Source: Undibacterium sp. CCC3.4 (GTDB lineage Bacteria; Pseudomonadota; Gammaproteobacteria; Burkholderiales; Burkholderiaceae_D). From it: DNA of 64,000 bases. Positions 47,585 to 56,365 of the stretch are shown piece after piece. The notes beneath the pieces are model-generated. The model was not told where the DNA came from, made no database searches, and was given only the letters and a program-made list of their open reading frames with translations. Numbering within the stretch: position 1 is the first letter of the stretch; every line of letters begins with the position of its first letter. Position numbers and translations under genes: made by a program. The stretch lies in contig NZ_CP133779.1 in assembly GCF_034347425.1 (NCBI RefSeq), forward strand, positions 2,604,001 to 2,668,000, given 5' to 3'.

Positions 47585-47608
47585 AGCGGCGCGCTTGAGC
47601 GCGCCGCT
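47585..47608. terminator. Strong hairpin between convergent genes
   Basis: A perfect 10-bp stem AGCGGCGCGC / GCGCGCCGCT with loop TTGA lies 9 bases after the peptidase stop and 19 bases from the end of the convergent response-regulator gene. It lacks a T-tract, so terminator activity is uncertain; it may protect both 3' ends. Confidence 0.5.
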
Positions 47609-47626
47609 GCGGCGCTTGACGTCGCC

Positions 47627-48457
47627 TCAGTCGGCCAAAAAGTCTGCTGCTGAGAAACCCGACAGCACGCGCCGCGGTGTGATATCCATGCCAACGCCAC
47701 GATAGCCGATGAAGCGCGCCGCTTGGTCAAACACCGGTTCGCCGCTGACTTGCATCGTTTGGATATCGCCATCGGGCTGGGTGCGATGACAAATGAAATC
47801 GAGAAACGGCTGACGGTTCGCTATATTCTGCAGTAATTGCGCGTGTTCGGCGGTATTCCATCCTGCGCCACCGCCCTCGAGACCCAGAATCTCCACTGCA
47901 GTACCCGACAAGCTGGTGAATTGCCCATGCTTATCCTGCTCCCAGTACCAATCGGATGAGAGTTCAGTAAAACTTTTGAAGCGGGCCTCGCTGATACGTA
48001 ATTCTTCAGTCCGTTCGGCCACCGCTTGCTCGAGCAATTGCTTATGATTTTCCAAGCGGCGATACAGCAGACGCACTTCCAACATATTATGTATGCGTGT
48101 TTGCACCTCGATGACATCAAAAGGTTTGCTGACAAAATCGCGTGCCCCAGCTTGCAGTGCGCGTAATTTGTGATCAGGTTGCGCCGTGATCACCAATACC
48201 GGCAGGTAACTGCTGTGGTCGATTTGGCGTAATTCATCCATCACTTCGAAGCCATCCATCAGCGGCATTTGCAGATCGAGCAAAATCAAATCAAACTGTT
48301 GTTCCGCGTGCAGCGCACAGACGCTGCGCGGATCCATCGTGCTGGCGATGTTGGTGTAGCCGCGCGCGCGCAGCATTTGCTCAAGTAGTAAGACATTGGC
48401 ATGCTGATCATCGACAATCAAGATGCGGGCATGGAGAATAGTAGTAGCGTCAAGCAT
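47627..48457 (-). CDS. Response regulator with PAS output domain
   Basis: A 276-residue protein: an N-terminal receiver domain (ILIVDDQ, phosphoacceptor Asp61 in LILLDLQMPLMDGFE, Lys in DFVSKPFD), a coiled-coil linker around residues 125-155, and a PAS domain (SEARFKSFTELSSDWYWEQD onward). It has no DNA-binding or enzymatic output domain, so it likely works through protein contacts. It is downstream of the hybrid kinase on the same strand, 50 bases apart, and is probably its phosphorelay partner. Confidence 0.88.
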   Translation of the reverse strand: MLDATTILHARILIVDDQHANVLLLEQMLRARGYTNIASTMDPRSVCALHAEQQFDLILLDLQMPLMDGFEVMDELRQIDHSSYLPVLVITAQPDHKLRALQAGARDFVSKPFDVIEVQTRIHNMLEVRLLYRRLENHKQLLEQAVAERTEELRISEARFKSFTELSSDWYWEQDKHGQFTSLSGTAVEILGLEGGGAGWNTAEHAQLLQNIANRQPFLDFICHRTQPDGDIQTMQVSGEPVFDQAARFIGYRGVGMDITPRRVLSGFSAADFLAD

Positions 48458-48507
48458 GAATTTCTTTCTCTGCAGATCAGATCAATGGAATGAAGTGTCT
48501 AAACATT

Positions 48508-50673
48508 TCACGGCGCATCGTGCGGCGCGCCCTCGCGTGGGTGGAGTGCGGCATGTTGTAATGCAAGCTCGAGTGCATCCATGAATTCATGGACCTTGAT
48601 AGGCTTGGTCAGGTAGCGGAAAAATCCGGCATCCAGCCCTTTGGCGATGTCGCGCGGTACCGCATTGGCTGATAAGGCCATTACCGGAATATGCGCAGTA
48701 GCCGGATCATTTTGTAAAATTTTCAGGGCCCCATAGCCACTCAAACCGGGCAAATTGATATCCATCAGTATCACAGCCGGTTGCAGCGAGCGCGCCAGCT
48801 GTAAGCCTATGTCGGCATCAATTGCCGTCAGTAATTTCAAATCCCGGCGGCGTAGCAGCAGCTGTTTGATCAAGGCCATATTGGCCGGATTATCTTCCAC
48901 ATACAACAGGCTGCGTTGTGCTGCCGAGGTGTCGCTGCTCAGCGCTACCGCCGTATCGGCGTCCGGTAGCGCATGATCGTACATCAAGGTCGGCGCATCG
49001 GAGGCGAGTAACTCAAACCAAAAGCTGCAGCCGGAACCGAGCGTGCTTTCCACCCCCATGCTGCCGCCCATCAGTTCGACCAGTTGACGCGTCACCACCA
49101 AACCGATGCCGGTGCCTTCTTCGGTGCCGGCTTCGCGGCCAAGTCGATTGAAGGGCTGGAATAGTCGGCTCAGTTGTTTCGGACTCAGACCGCTGCCGGT
49201 ATCCTGCACCGTCACGCGGATACGTTTTTCGGCCGTCGTTTGACATTGAATGATCACGGCACCATTCTCGCGGTTGTACTTGATGGCATTCGAGAGCAGA
49301 TTAATCAATACTTGTTTCACGCGCGTGCGATCGGCATATACGTAAAACACCCGGTCGGCACCAGGAAAAGTCATCTGAATTCGTCGCTGATCGGCCTGTG
49401 GTTCCATCATCGCGCGACAATCTTCAAATACCTCGCTCATCGACATCGATTCCTGTGACAAAGAAACCTTGCCCGACTCGATCAGTGCCAAATCAAGAAT
49501 TTCATTTATCAGGCGCAGTAAATACCAACCCGATTGCAAAATCTGATCGATGGAAATTTTCTGTGTCGGCGTCGGCACCGGCTCGCCTGACTCGATCAAT
49601 TGGGCAAACCCGAGGATGGCATTGAGCGGCGTGCGCAACTCATGGCTCATACTCGAGAGGAACTCCGATTTGGCGCGGTTCGCCTTTTCGGCCGCGGCCT
49701 TGGCGAGCTCAAGCTCGACATTGTTTTCTTGCAGCGTATGTTCAAATTGTTTGCGCTCGGTCACGTCACGGGCAGCGGCAAATACCCCTTGCAAACGTTG
49801 CTCACGATCGTGAAACGTCGTGGCATTATAAGAAACCACCGTTTGTCGGCCATCCTTGTGGTAAGCCGTCAGTTCATAGTTCGTCACCTTTCCTTCATCC
49901 AGCGCTCTGGTGATCGCCGCTTCGGCGCGGGCTTGGTCAGTGAAATAATTTTTGAACGGTTCGCCGATCAATTCGTCGCGCGTGCAGCCGGTCAGCGCTT
50001 CCATCTGTTGATTGACATCGCTGATGATACCGAGTGGGTCGGTAGTCATGATGGCATCGATATTCGATTCGATCAGCGAGCGCGTATAAAACTGCTGGTC
50101 GCGCAAACGTTGATCGAGCAAGGCTTGCGCTGCTTCGACCCGCTTGCGTGCGGTATTGTCGGTGCCGATCAGCAGATAGCCGATCACCCGTTCCGCCTCA
50201 TCCCGCAATGCCGTCACTGAAACGATGGCAGGAAAGCGGCTGCCGTCACTACGAATATATGTCAGCTCGTAAATATCTTCAATTTCGCGCGAAGCCTTGA
50301 ATACCAAGGCTGCAAAACCGGGTGTGATACTGGTATGAAATTCCAGACTCAGCGCAGCGGCGCGGGCGATCACTTCAGCTTCATCGGAAATACTCGAAGG
50401 GGTAATTCGATTGATCATATCGGCGGCTTGGTAGCCGAGCATATGTTCGGCACCGACATTGAAAATTTGAATCACGCCCTGTGCATCGGTGGCAATGACA
50501 GAAAAATTGGCGCTGTTAAAAATCGCATTTTGCAATGCCTCCGCTTTCAGCAGCGGCGAGCGATTGGGCTGCACGGCGCGGTTTCGCAAACGGAAAAACA
50601 CCGCTGAAAGCACGAGCACGACGACGCTCATCAAGAGTATTGCCGCGCTGGCCGCGAGTGGGAATGTAAGCAT
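48508..50673 (-). CDS. Hybrid sensor histidine kinase (PAS-PAS-HisKA-HATPase-REC)
   Basis: A 721-residue membrane-anchored kinase. A single N-terminal membrane helix is followed by two PAS domains (about 45-175 and 195-305). The HisKA domain has His344 in SSMSHELRTPLNAILGF. The ATPase domain (NLLSNAIKYN, DTGSGLS, GTGIGLVV) is followed by a C-terminal receiver with Asp638 in PAVILMDINLPGLSG. The sensed signal is unknown; with no periplasmic domain it probably senses a cytoplasmic cue through PAS. It is followed by the PAS response regulator gene. Confidence 0.93.
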   Translation of the reverse strand: MLTFPLAASAAILLMSVVVLVLSAVFFRLRNRAVQPNRSPLLKAEALQNAIFNSANFSVIATDAQGVIQIFNVGAEHMLGYQAADMINRITPSSISDEAEVIARAAALSLEFHTSITPGFAALVFKASREIEDIYELTYIRSDGSRFPAIVSVTALRDEAERVIGYLLIGTDNTARKRVEAAQALLDQRLRDQQFYTRSLIESNIDAIMTTDPLGIISDVNQQMEALTGCTRDELIGEPFKNYFTDQARAEAAITRALDEGKVTNYELTAYHKDGRQTVVSYNATTFHDREQRLQGVFAAARDVTERKQFEHTLQENNVELELAKAAAEKANRAKSEFLSSMSHELRTPLNAILGFAQLIESGEPVPTPTQKISIDQILQSGWYLLRLINEILDLALIESGKVSLSQESMSMSEVFEDCRAMMEPQADQRRIQMTFPGADRVFYVYADRTRVKQVLINLLSNAIKYNRENGAVIIQCQTTAEKRIRVTVQDTGSGLSPKQLSRLFQPFNRLGREAGTEEGTGIGLVVTRQLVELMGGSMGVESTLGSGCSFWFELLASDAPTLMYDHALPDADTAVALSSDTSAAQRSLLYVEDNPANMALIKQLLLRRRDLKLLTAIDADIGLQLARSLQPAVILMDINLPGLSGYGALKILQNDPATAHIPVMALSANAVPRDIAKGLDAGFFRYLTKPIKVHEFMDALELALQHAALHPREGAPHDAP

Positions 50674-50712
50674 AGTCGATCATCACCTGATTATTACAAA
50701 CAGTGAAGCGCT

Positions 50713-51432
50713 TCAGCGCTGGCGCACATCTGATAATAGACGCGCAAACTCTTTTTTTACTACGCCGTAGCATTCGCAAACTTTTTCTTCCAAGCCGTGC
50801 CGATCAATGACCGTGATATGGCCGCGGCGATAACTGATATAGCCGAGTTGCTGTAATTTTCCAGCCGCTTCGGTCACGCCTTCGCGCCTTACTCCTAATG
50901 TATTGGCAATCAATTCCTGAGTAATCGTCAATTCATTATTCGATACGCGATCGAGCGTCAACAATAACCAGCGGCACAATTGTTGTTCCACGCAATGATG
51001 GCGGTTGCACACCGAAGTCTGCGACATTTGCGTGAGTAAGGCCTGGGTGTAACGCAGCAGCAAACGCATCACCAGATCGGCGCGGTGAAACTCATCGAGC
51101 AGCAATTGCGAGCGCAAGCGATAGGCATAACCGCCGGTTTGCACCACCGCACGGCTCGGGGTACTGTCACCACCCATGAACAAGGAAATGCCGAGCACGC
51201 CTTCATTCCCGACTCCGGCGATTTCGGATGAGCCGCCGTCTTCCAGCAAGTAATGGAGCGAAACAATGGCCGTGGTCGGAAAATACACATGCTGCAGTTT
51301 TTCGCCCGATTCGTACAACACATCGCCAACCAACAAGGCGATCAATTCCAAGTGTGGTGACAGACGATCGTATTCCGCTTCCAGTAAGGCAGCCAGCAAA
51401 TGGTTCTGATTCGGATCAGGGACAGTGGGCAT
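50713..51432 (-). CDS. Crp/Fnr-family transcriptional regulator
   Basis: A 239-residue regulator with an N-terminal cyclic-nucleotide-type beta-roll (LYESGEKLQHVYFPTTAIVSL, EIAGVGNEGVLGISLFMGG). The C-terminal winged helix has recognition region ELIANTLGVRREGVTEAAGK. It lacks an Fnr-type N-terminal cysteine cluster. The ATG at 51432 (MPTVPDPNQN) fits the family; the long upstream open frame does not. Regulators of this type often control stress and small envelope genes, and the divergent BON lipoprotein gene is a plausible target. It lies 39 bases before the hybrid kinase gene. Confidence 0.88.
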   Translation of the reverse strand: MPTVPDPNQNHLLAALLEAEYDRLSPHLELIALLVGDVLYESGEKLQHVYFPTTAIVSLHYLLEDGGSSEIAGVGNEGVLGISLFMGGDSTPSRAVVQTGGYAYRLRSQLLLDEFHRADLVMRLLLRYTQALLTQMSQTSVCNRHHCVEQQLCRWLLLTLDRVSNNELTITQELIANTLGVRREGVTEAAGKLQQLGYISYRRGHITVIDRHGLEEKVCECYGVVKKEFARLLSDVRQR

Positions 51433-51720
51433 GATATAGCCAAGTTTCGGGCGGAACAAAAAAGGCGTTGCGCGCTGTAGACGCGAACGGACTACTACAC
51501 GGTAACACACTGTGCTCGATAGTCTCGACAATCTTGTGAGGATCGGCAGCCTGCTGCAGTTGATTTGTAATTGTACGAATGTATGTGCGTCAGCGAACAG
51601 AAGCAGAGCAGGCGATCCGTCATGATGGCGACGTCGCAGTGGCAAGACTGAGCATGACCAGCACACTGCGCCGCATAAAACCAAGATGCTTTTCGATTCA
51701 ACCCAGCTAAGGATTTCAAA

Positions 51721-52182
51721 ATGAAAAAAACTCAATTCACCGGTACCCTGATCGCTGCACTGATGTTGACATCAATCGGTGCCTGTTCCGCTACGCCTAA
51801 CAGTGATGGCAAGGTGGCAGCACCTGTAGTCGGCGCTGCCGATCGTTCGGCCTCGCCTGGTCCCGCAACACCTGCTCCTGCGATGCCTGGCAGTGAAAGC
51901 AGTGGCACCGCCCCGATGGCTGGCGCCGCCGATCGCTCGGCGATGCCTGCCGGCGAAAGTACTGGCCAGTATGTCGACGACACTGCCATCACGGCCGGCG
52001 TCAAGGCAGCGATACTCAATGACGCCACACTCAAGGTTACTGAAATCAAGGTAGAGACCATGAAAGGTACCGTGCAATTGAGCGGCATCGTCGGCTCCGA
52101 AGAAAATATCATCACTGCCGTCCAATTGGCACGCCGTGTCAAAGGTGTTGTCGCCGTAAATAATACGATGCGCCTGAAATAA
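51721..52182 (+). CDS. BON-domain lipoprotein
   Basis: A 153-residue protein with a signal peptide ending in a lipobox-like IGAC (Cys22). A Pro/Ala/Ser-rich linker contains two near-repeats (GAADRSASPG, GAADRSAMPA). A C-terminal BON domain follows (ITAGVKAAILNDATLKVTEI ... ARRVKGVVAVNNTMRLK). BON domains bind phospholipid or envelope surfaces and are common in osmotic or stress proteins (OsmY-like). It heads a run of three small envelope genes. Confidence 0.88.
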   Translation: MKKTQFTGTLIAALMLTSIGACSATPNSDGKVAAPVVGAADRSASPGPATPAPAMPGSESSGTAPMAGAADRSAMPAGESTGQYVDDTAITAGVKAAILNDATLKVTEIKVETMKGTVQLSGIVGSEENIITAVQLARRVKGVVAVNNTMRLK

Positions 52183-52219
52183 ATCGCAGCGCTTTCCCAT
52201 CTGTTTCAGGAGTCAGGTC

Positions 52220-52438
52220 ATGAACAGTATTACCATCCTCATTCGGTATGTCGTCGTGCTCGGCCTGCTGCTTAGCATAGCAGCTTGCGCCGGCATGTCG
52301 CGACGCGATGAACGCACTGCCATCGGCGCTACTGCCGGTGCTGTAGTCGGTGCCGTGCTGACCGGTGGCAGTCCGGTTGGCACAGTCGGCGGCGCTGCCG
52401 TCGGCGGTGTGATTGGCAATCAGATTCGTTCGAAATAG
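52220..52438 (+). CDS. Small glycine-zipper lipoprotein
   Basis: A 72-residue protein with a lipoprotein signal (LLLSIAACAG, Cys23 region) followed by a glycine-zipper membrane segment (IGATAGAVVGAVLTGG, then GGAAVGGVIGNQIRSK), as in OsmB/SlyB-type lipoproteins. Likely an outer-membrane stress lipoprotein. It lies 37 bases after the BON gene. Confidence 0.85.
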   Translation: MNSITILIRYVVVLGLLLSIAACAGMSRRDERTAIGATAGAVVGAVLTGGSPVGTVGGAAVGGVIGNQIRSK

Positions 52439-52492
52439 CGCGATGATGTCTGACACCCGTCAGGCAGAAAACATCTTTTGAAACAGGAAAAC

Positions 52493-52642
52493 ATGATGCT
52501 CTATACGATCGCAGTCGTATTAATCGTTCTCTGGTTGCTCGGTCTCGTGACGTCGTATACCATCGGCGGTTTCATACATATTTTGCTCGTCATTGCCGTG
52601 ATCATGGTATTACTGCGCTTGATAAGTGGCACCTCCCTGTAG
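52493..52642 (+). CDS. Lmo0937-family small membrane protein
   Basis: A 49-residue, almost entirely hydrophobic protein beginning MMLYTIAVVLIVLWLLGLVT, with the conserved SYTIGGFIHILLVIAVI segment and a short polar end ISGTSL. This matches the lmo0937 family of tiny two-helix membrane proteins. AACAGGAAAAC provides a ribosome site. It follows the two lipoprotein genes, and a decayed copy lies directly downstream. Function unknown, though often in stress-related clusters. Confidence 0.85.
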   Translation: MMLYTIAVVLIVLWLLGLVTSYTIGGFIHILLVIAVIMVLLRLISGTSL

Positions 52643-52731
52643 ACTTCGGATCGCGCGGATTGAAGCGCAGTATGATTGGTACCGGCCAATTTCACTGCGC
52701 TTTCATCCGTGCCTTTCTTTGCGGTAGATCT

Positions 52732-52855
52732 TGTGCGTCGTTCCCCGGTTGCCAGTCTTCATAACATCCTATACCATCGGTGGCTTCATACATATTTGCT
52801 CGTCATCGCCGTGCTACCGGTATTGTCGCGTTTGAGACGCGCTGCCTCCGGGTAG
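52732..52855 (+). pseudogene. Decayed duplicate of the Lmo0937-family gene
   Basis: CTATACCATCGGTGGCTTCA, continuing with CATACATATTTGCTCGTCAT, closely matches the corresponding part of the intact gene at 52545-52590, but a missing T in the TTTTG run shifts the frame. The upstream part (GTTCCCCGGTTGCCAGTCTTC) also aligns with the intact GTTCTCTGGTTGCTCGGTCTC. The copy ends with CTCCGGGTAG like the original CTCCCTGTAG. No usable start codon remains. Confidence 0.75.
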
Positions 52856-52886
52856 AATTGGGACAGCGGCATAGAAAGTCAGCTCG

Positions 52887-53651
52887 ATGAAAATCGCCGT
52901 CATTTCCGATATCCATGGCAATCTGGCCGCGCTCGATGCGGTACTGGCTGACATCGACCGCCAACAAGTCGATCTGACCGTTAATCTCGGTGACATCCTT
53001 TCTGGCGCATTGCAACCGTGTGCAACTGCCGATCGTCTGATGGCACGTAATTTCCCTACCATCCGCGGTAATCATGAGCGCCAAATTCTCGAGGGCGAGA
53101 CCACCCGACTCGGTGCTTCCGACCTGTATGCTCGGGCGACACTGCGCGCCGACCAATTGGCCTGGCTGGCATCCTTACCTCTCACCTTGCAATTTGATCG
53201 TGTGCTCATGGTGCACGGCACACCGAGCAGCGATCTGACTTATTTTCTGGAAACCGTCACCAGCAGCGGCTGTCGTGCCGCCACCCAAGAAGAAATTTTG
53301 GCCCGTGCCGGTGTCGATGATGTCAGCCTGATATTGTGCGGCCATACGCATGTGCCGCGGGTCGTGCGCCTCGATGATGGCCGCTTGATCGTCAATCCCG
53401 GCAGCGTCGGCTTGCCAGCCTACCGCGATATCCGGCCTTATCCACATCGTATTGAAAATGGCGCACCCCATGCGCGTTATGCAGTGGTCGACGATGGCAG
53501 TGGTACTTGGCAAGCCGAACTGCTGGCCGTTAGCTACGACTGGGAGGCCGCTGCCGCCTTGGCTCTGGCACATGGACGAGCTGACTGGGTCGCGCCCTTG
53601 ACCCGTGGATTTTGCGAACCCTGCAATGCGCCACAACAGCCAGCCCCGTAG
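52887..53651 (+). CDS. Calcineurin-like metallophosphatase family protein (YfcE type)
   Basis: A 254-residue two-metal phosphoesterase. The motifs run in order: ISDIHGN (DxH), VNLGDI (GD), IRGNHER (GNH), VHGTP and CGHTHVPR (GHxH), followed by VNPGSVGLP. The product is probably a cytoplasmic phosphodiesterase or phosphatase of unknown substrate. The C-terminus has an extra segment ending FCEPCNAPQQPAP. Confidence 0.88.
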   Translation: MKIAVISDIHGNLAALDAVLADIDRQQVDLTVNLGDILSGALQPCATADRLMARNFPTIRGNHERQILEGETTRLGASDLYARATLRADQLAWLASLPLTLQFDRVLMVHGTPSSDLTYFLETVTSSGCRAATQEEILARAGVDDVSLILCGHTHVPRVVRLDDGRLIVNPGSVGLPAYRDIRPYPHRIENGAPHARYAVVDDGSGTWQAELLAVSYDWEAAAALALAHGRADWVAPLTRGFCEPCNAPQQPAP

Positions 53652-53675
53652 AACTGTTTTTTTACATCGCTAACT

Positions 53676-55586
53676 ATGAACGCCTATACCGAAACTCTGC
53701 GACAGACTGTAATCCAAAGCTTAGCCTATATGTATCAGCAACAACAGGAGCAGCAAATGGCACACAGCGCCGCGCAATCTGTGCTTTACGCGGCGCAGGA
53801 TGCCTCCGGAAGTGCGCGTGACAAGCTCGCTGCCACGGCAGCAGAACTGTGCAATTGGCAGCCTCTTCATGAGCATGTAGAGAGCATGGCCAATCAGTTG
53901 GCGCAGTCACAGAGTGGCGTAAGCATGGCCGCGTCGCTGATCGCCGCCGCCGTACCGGATGCGGCTGCCGTTGCTGCAGATGTTCAGGCATCATCAGAAG
54001 CGATCACGTTGCTGGCCTCAGATTTGGGTACCATCCTCAGTATCGCTACGGCGTCGCTATCTGAAACTGCGGTCTACACGCACAGCGCGCAGGCCAATAG
54101 CCTCATGAATGAGGTCGCAAACCAAGCGCATACGCTGAGCAATCAGGCGATGCATGCTGCTGCCAGTACGGCAGAAATCGTGGCAGCGGCATGCTTGGTG
54201 ATGACCGTGTCTGCCAAGTCGACCATCGACACGATACTCGATGCCACACAAGCTGCATTGAACGAATTGAACATCGCATATGCATCGGACCAGCAAGCAG
54301 TCCATGATGCGACCGCGCCGGAGCGCCAAGCGCAAGCGAATCTTAAGCAAGCCGATGGCAGCCTGAGTGCCATTGAACTCACATACCGAAATGCGCGTCG
54401 ACAATTGGATCGCGGCGTGCATGTCGAGCTGATTTCAGAGCGTAAAATTACCATCGAATTCTCCTCTTGGCTTAGTCCTGGTTCTGCTTTTACCACAACA
54501 GCTATATCGAAGATCGTCATTCCTGACGCCGATCCACATGATTATTTAATTCTGCTGCCACAAGAGGAGTCCGTTAATTTTACGCTTACTCAAGCGACGC
54601 AATTGCTTTTGCAATCCAGCGATGCCGGCAGCACTGAAAGCGGATTGTTAAAGCTGATTTCGAGCGAGCATGCCGGAATACGGAAGGCTACTGTGCTGCT
54701 AACGGTGGATGCTTTAGCTCGTCCCATCATTCCCGGTCAGCCTTACGTAGCCTTGGTGCTGACCAGTTTGGCGCTCGCATATCAACAATACCTCAATCAA
54801 TTTTTACCCTTGCTGTCGGCACCGAGTCGGCCATTTATACCGGCGTGCCCTTCACTCAGTGTCGAGATCGCCAATCAAGTAAAACAAGCGACTTTCCAAG
54901 TAGCACAAAACCAAGCAATACTGAGCGTACTGAATGCGAAGTTGCAGCAAGCGCAAGAGTTGTTGAATGAGGCGGACCAGCAGCAGTCGAAACACTTGAA
55001 ACTCAGGGACAGTGTCAAAGGCGCGATCACACCCTTACAACAAGTGGCGACGACGCTGGCGTTAGTGACACAACAAACCAAGCAAGCCAATACAGAAATC
55101 AGCAAGCTCGCGGCCGACTTGTCGGACCTGGTGAAGAAACTGATTTTCTCGATCGCATTCACCGACAAGCTGGCACAAACCGTTAATCAACAGAAGCAAA
55201 TGAATCCCTTGCTTCCCGATATCTTGCTTGCTCGGTTCGCCAAAGCCAGCACCGATGCCGCTCCAGCCATCGCACTGACGTTAATCGCACTGCAAACGAC
55301 TTATGCAGCGCAAGTAAATTTGCAGCAAGCGCACAGCTTCAGCGAGCTGGAAAACGGACACGTAACACAGCTCGTCAGCCGAGCGCAAAACAGTCGCGGT
55401 ATTGTCGCCTTGTCGCAGCAAGCTTATGCCCACGCCTCTCACCAGTATCAACTGGCTCTCAATGATGTCACTATCGTGACAACACAGCTGACGGCAGCGC
55501 AGACCGCGTTCGATTCTTCCATGGTGGAATTGAGTTCCTATTCGGCTGCTTTATTGGCAATTGAGGCGATAAGCCAGACCGGATGA
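53676..55586 (+). CDS. Unrecognised large helical protein
   Basis: A 636-residue protein with no signal peptide and no family I recognise. Residues 1-245 are very Ala/Ser/Gln-rich and look helical, including stretches such as AAVPDAAAVAADVQASSEAI. Residues 250-370 look more beta-like (HVELISERKITIEFSS, DYLILLPQEESVNFTL, PGQPYVALVLTSLAL). Residues 395-636 return to long Ala/Gln/Leu helices with coiled-coil potential (LSVLNAKLQQAQELLNEADQ). Start ATG 53676 lies 24 bases after the phosphatase gene. The helix-sheet-helix layout is reminiscent of alpha-pore-forming or scaffold proteins, but that is speculation. The downstream region is repeat-rich. Confidence 0.75.
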   Translation: MNAYTETLRQTVIQSLAYMYQQQQEQQMAHSAAQSVLYAAQDASGSARDKLAATAAELCNWQPLHEHVESMANQLAQSQSGVSMAASLIAAAVPDAAAVAADVQASSEAITLLASDLGTILSIATASLSETAVYTHSAQANSLMNEVANQAHTLSNQAMHAAASTAEIVAAACLVMTVSAKSTIDTILDATQAALNELNIAYASDQQAVHDATAPERQAQANLKQADGSLSAIELTYRNARRQLDRGVHVELISERKITIEFSSWLSPGSAFTTTAISKIVIPDADPHDYLILLPQEESVNFTLTQATQLLLQSSDAGSTESGLLKLISSEHAGIRKATVLLTVDALARPIIPGQPYVALVLTSLALAYQQYLNQFLPLLSAPSRPFIPACPSLSVEIANQVKQATFQVAQNQAILSVLNAKLQQAQELLNEADQQQSKHLKLRDSVKGAITPLQQVATTLALVTQQTKQANTEISKLAADLSDLVKKLIFSIAFTDKLAQTVNQQKQMNPLLPDILLARFAKASTDAAPAIALTLIALQTTYAAQVNLQQAHSFSELENGHVTQLVSRAQNSRGIVALSQQAYAHASHQYQLALNDVTIVTTQLTAAQTAFDSSMVELSSYSAALLAIEAISQTG

Positions 55587-55659
55587 GTATTTTAACGGCT
55601 ATTTATTCAGCATCACTACCTGAACCGGCAGATACGTTGTTCCCGCGCGCTTTCGGCGG

Positions 55660-55977
55660 ATCATCAAAAATCTGACTAGGGTTGGAAATCCCGGCCTTCA
55701 GAGGTTGTCGCAAAAAGGGTTTTCAGTTGGTATCATTACCCTAACTGGTGGCCACGTCATTCCCGCGCGCTTTTGGCGGGAACCCAGCGGCGTTCGCGGT
55801 TAACTGAAAATGCCAGATATGATCGTGTTTTCAGCGCTGAAAACGACACTGGGTTCCCGCCAAAAGCATGCGGGAATGACGAGGTATGCGGTGTTTCAGA
55901 TATAAAAAGCGTCCATCAGGCTTTTGCGACAGCCTCTGAGGGCCGGGATTTCCAAACCTAGTCAGATTTTTGATGAT
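55660..55977. repeat. 318-bp palindrome: MITE-like element copy 2 with inverted flanks
   Basis: The outer arms ATCATCAAAAATCTGACTAG ... and the complementary CTAGTCAGATTTTTGATGAT form an imperfect inverted repeat of about 40 bp. Inside are GAGGTTGTCGCAAAAA / CTTTTGCGACAGCCTC and REP-like units CGTCATTCCCGCGCGCTTTT / AAAAGCATGCGGGAATGACG. The core (55696-55938) is the reverse-oriented counterpart of the element at 18893-19157. The whole sequence can fold into one long hairpin. It lies about 75 bases after the 636-residue gene, so it may also affect that transcript's 3' end. Confidence 0.85.
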
Positions 55978-56040
55978 ACAGGGCGAAACAGATTGGTTCG
56001 CGCAGAGACGCAAGGAGAGGCAAACACCCCACAAACAAAA

Positions 56041-56073
56041 GCCCCGCAGAGACTTTCAGGGTCTGTGCGGGGC
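56041..56073. terminator. Hairpin near the first tRNA-Ser fragment
   Basis: GCCCCGCAGAGACTTTCAGG and the following GTCTGTGCGGGGC form a GC-rich stem (GCCCCGCAGA / TCTGTGCGGGGC with one G-T wobble). It has no T-tract on the plus strand and is preceded by an A-rich run (ACAAACAAAA), so if a terminator it acts on the minus strand. Confidence 0.5.
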
Positions 56074-56089
56074 GTTCTGAAACTATTCT

Positions 56090-56135
56090 TGGCGGAGAAA
56101 CGGGGATTCGCCCATACCGGGTAGGCTATGAACCT
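56090..56135 (-). repeat. Partial tRNA-Ser 3' end (remnant, possible attachment site)
   Basis: TGGCGGAGAAACGGGGATTC and then CCGGGTAGGCTATGAACCT match the intact tRNA-Ser gene at 57299-57343, with a diverged patch of six bases in the T-loop region. The rest of the tRNA (anticodon arm and 5' half) is missing. It lies on the far side of the Phd/RelE pair from the intact gene. Confidence 0.85.
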
Positions 56136-56307
56136 GTGCGCCAATCCTTGGGAAAGTCGCATGAATAAAGGACTTGCATCTTCTTCCATGCGCTATTGAA
56201 TCAACATTTGAAGGCTTGTAAGTGCTTGATTTGATTGGCTTGACGATCGCTTATTAGCGCAAGTTTTTTTAATAATTGTGTGCTTAGTCATTGTTTGTAA
56301 AGAGCTG

Positions 56308-56343
56308 TTATTGGTGCTATTATTGGTGCTATTATTGGTGCTT
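56308..56343 (+). repeat. Three 12-bp direct repeats upstream of the antitoxin gene
   Basis: TTATTGGTGCTA occurs three times in perfect tandem (the last unit ends in T), 23 bases before the antitoxin ATG. The location suggests an operator for the Phd-type antitoxin, or slippage. Confidence 0.8.
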
Positions 56344-56365
56344 TAAATGACTCGATTGGTAGTGT

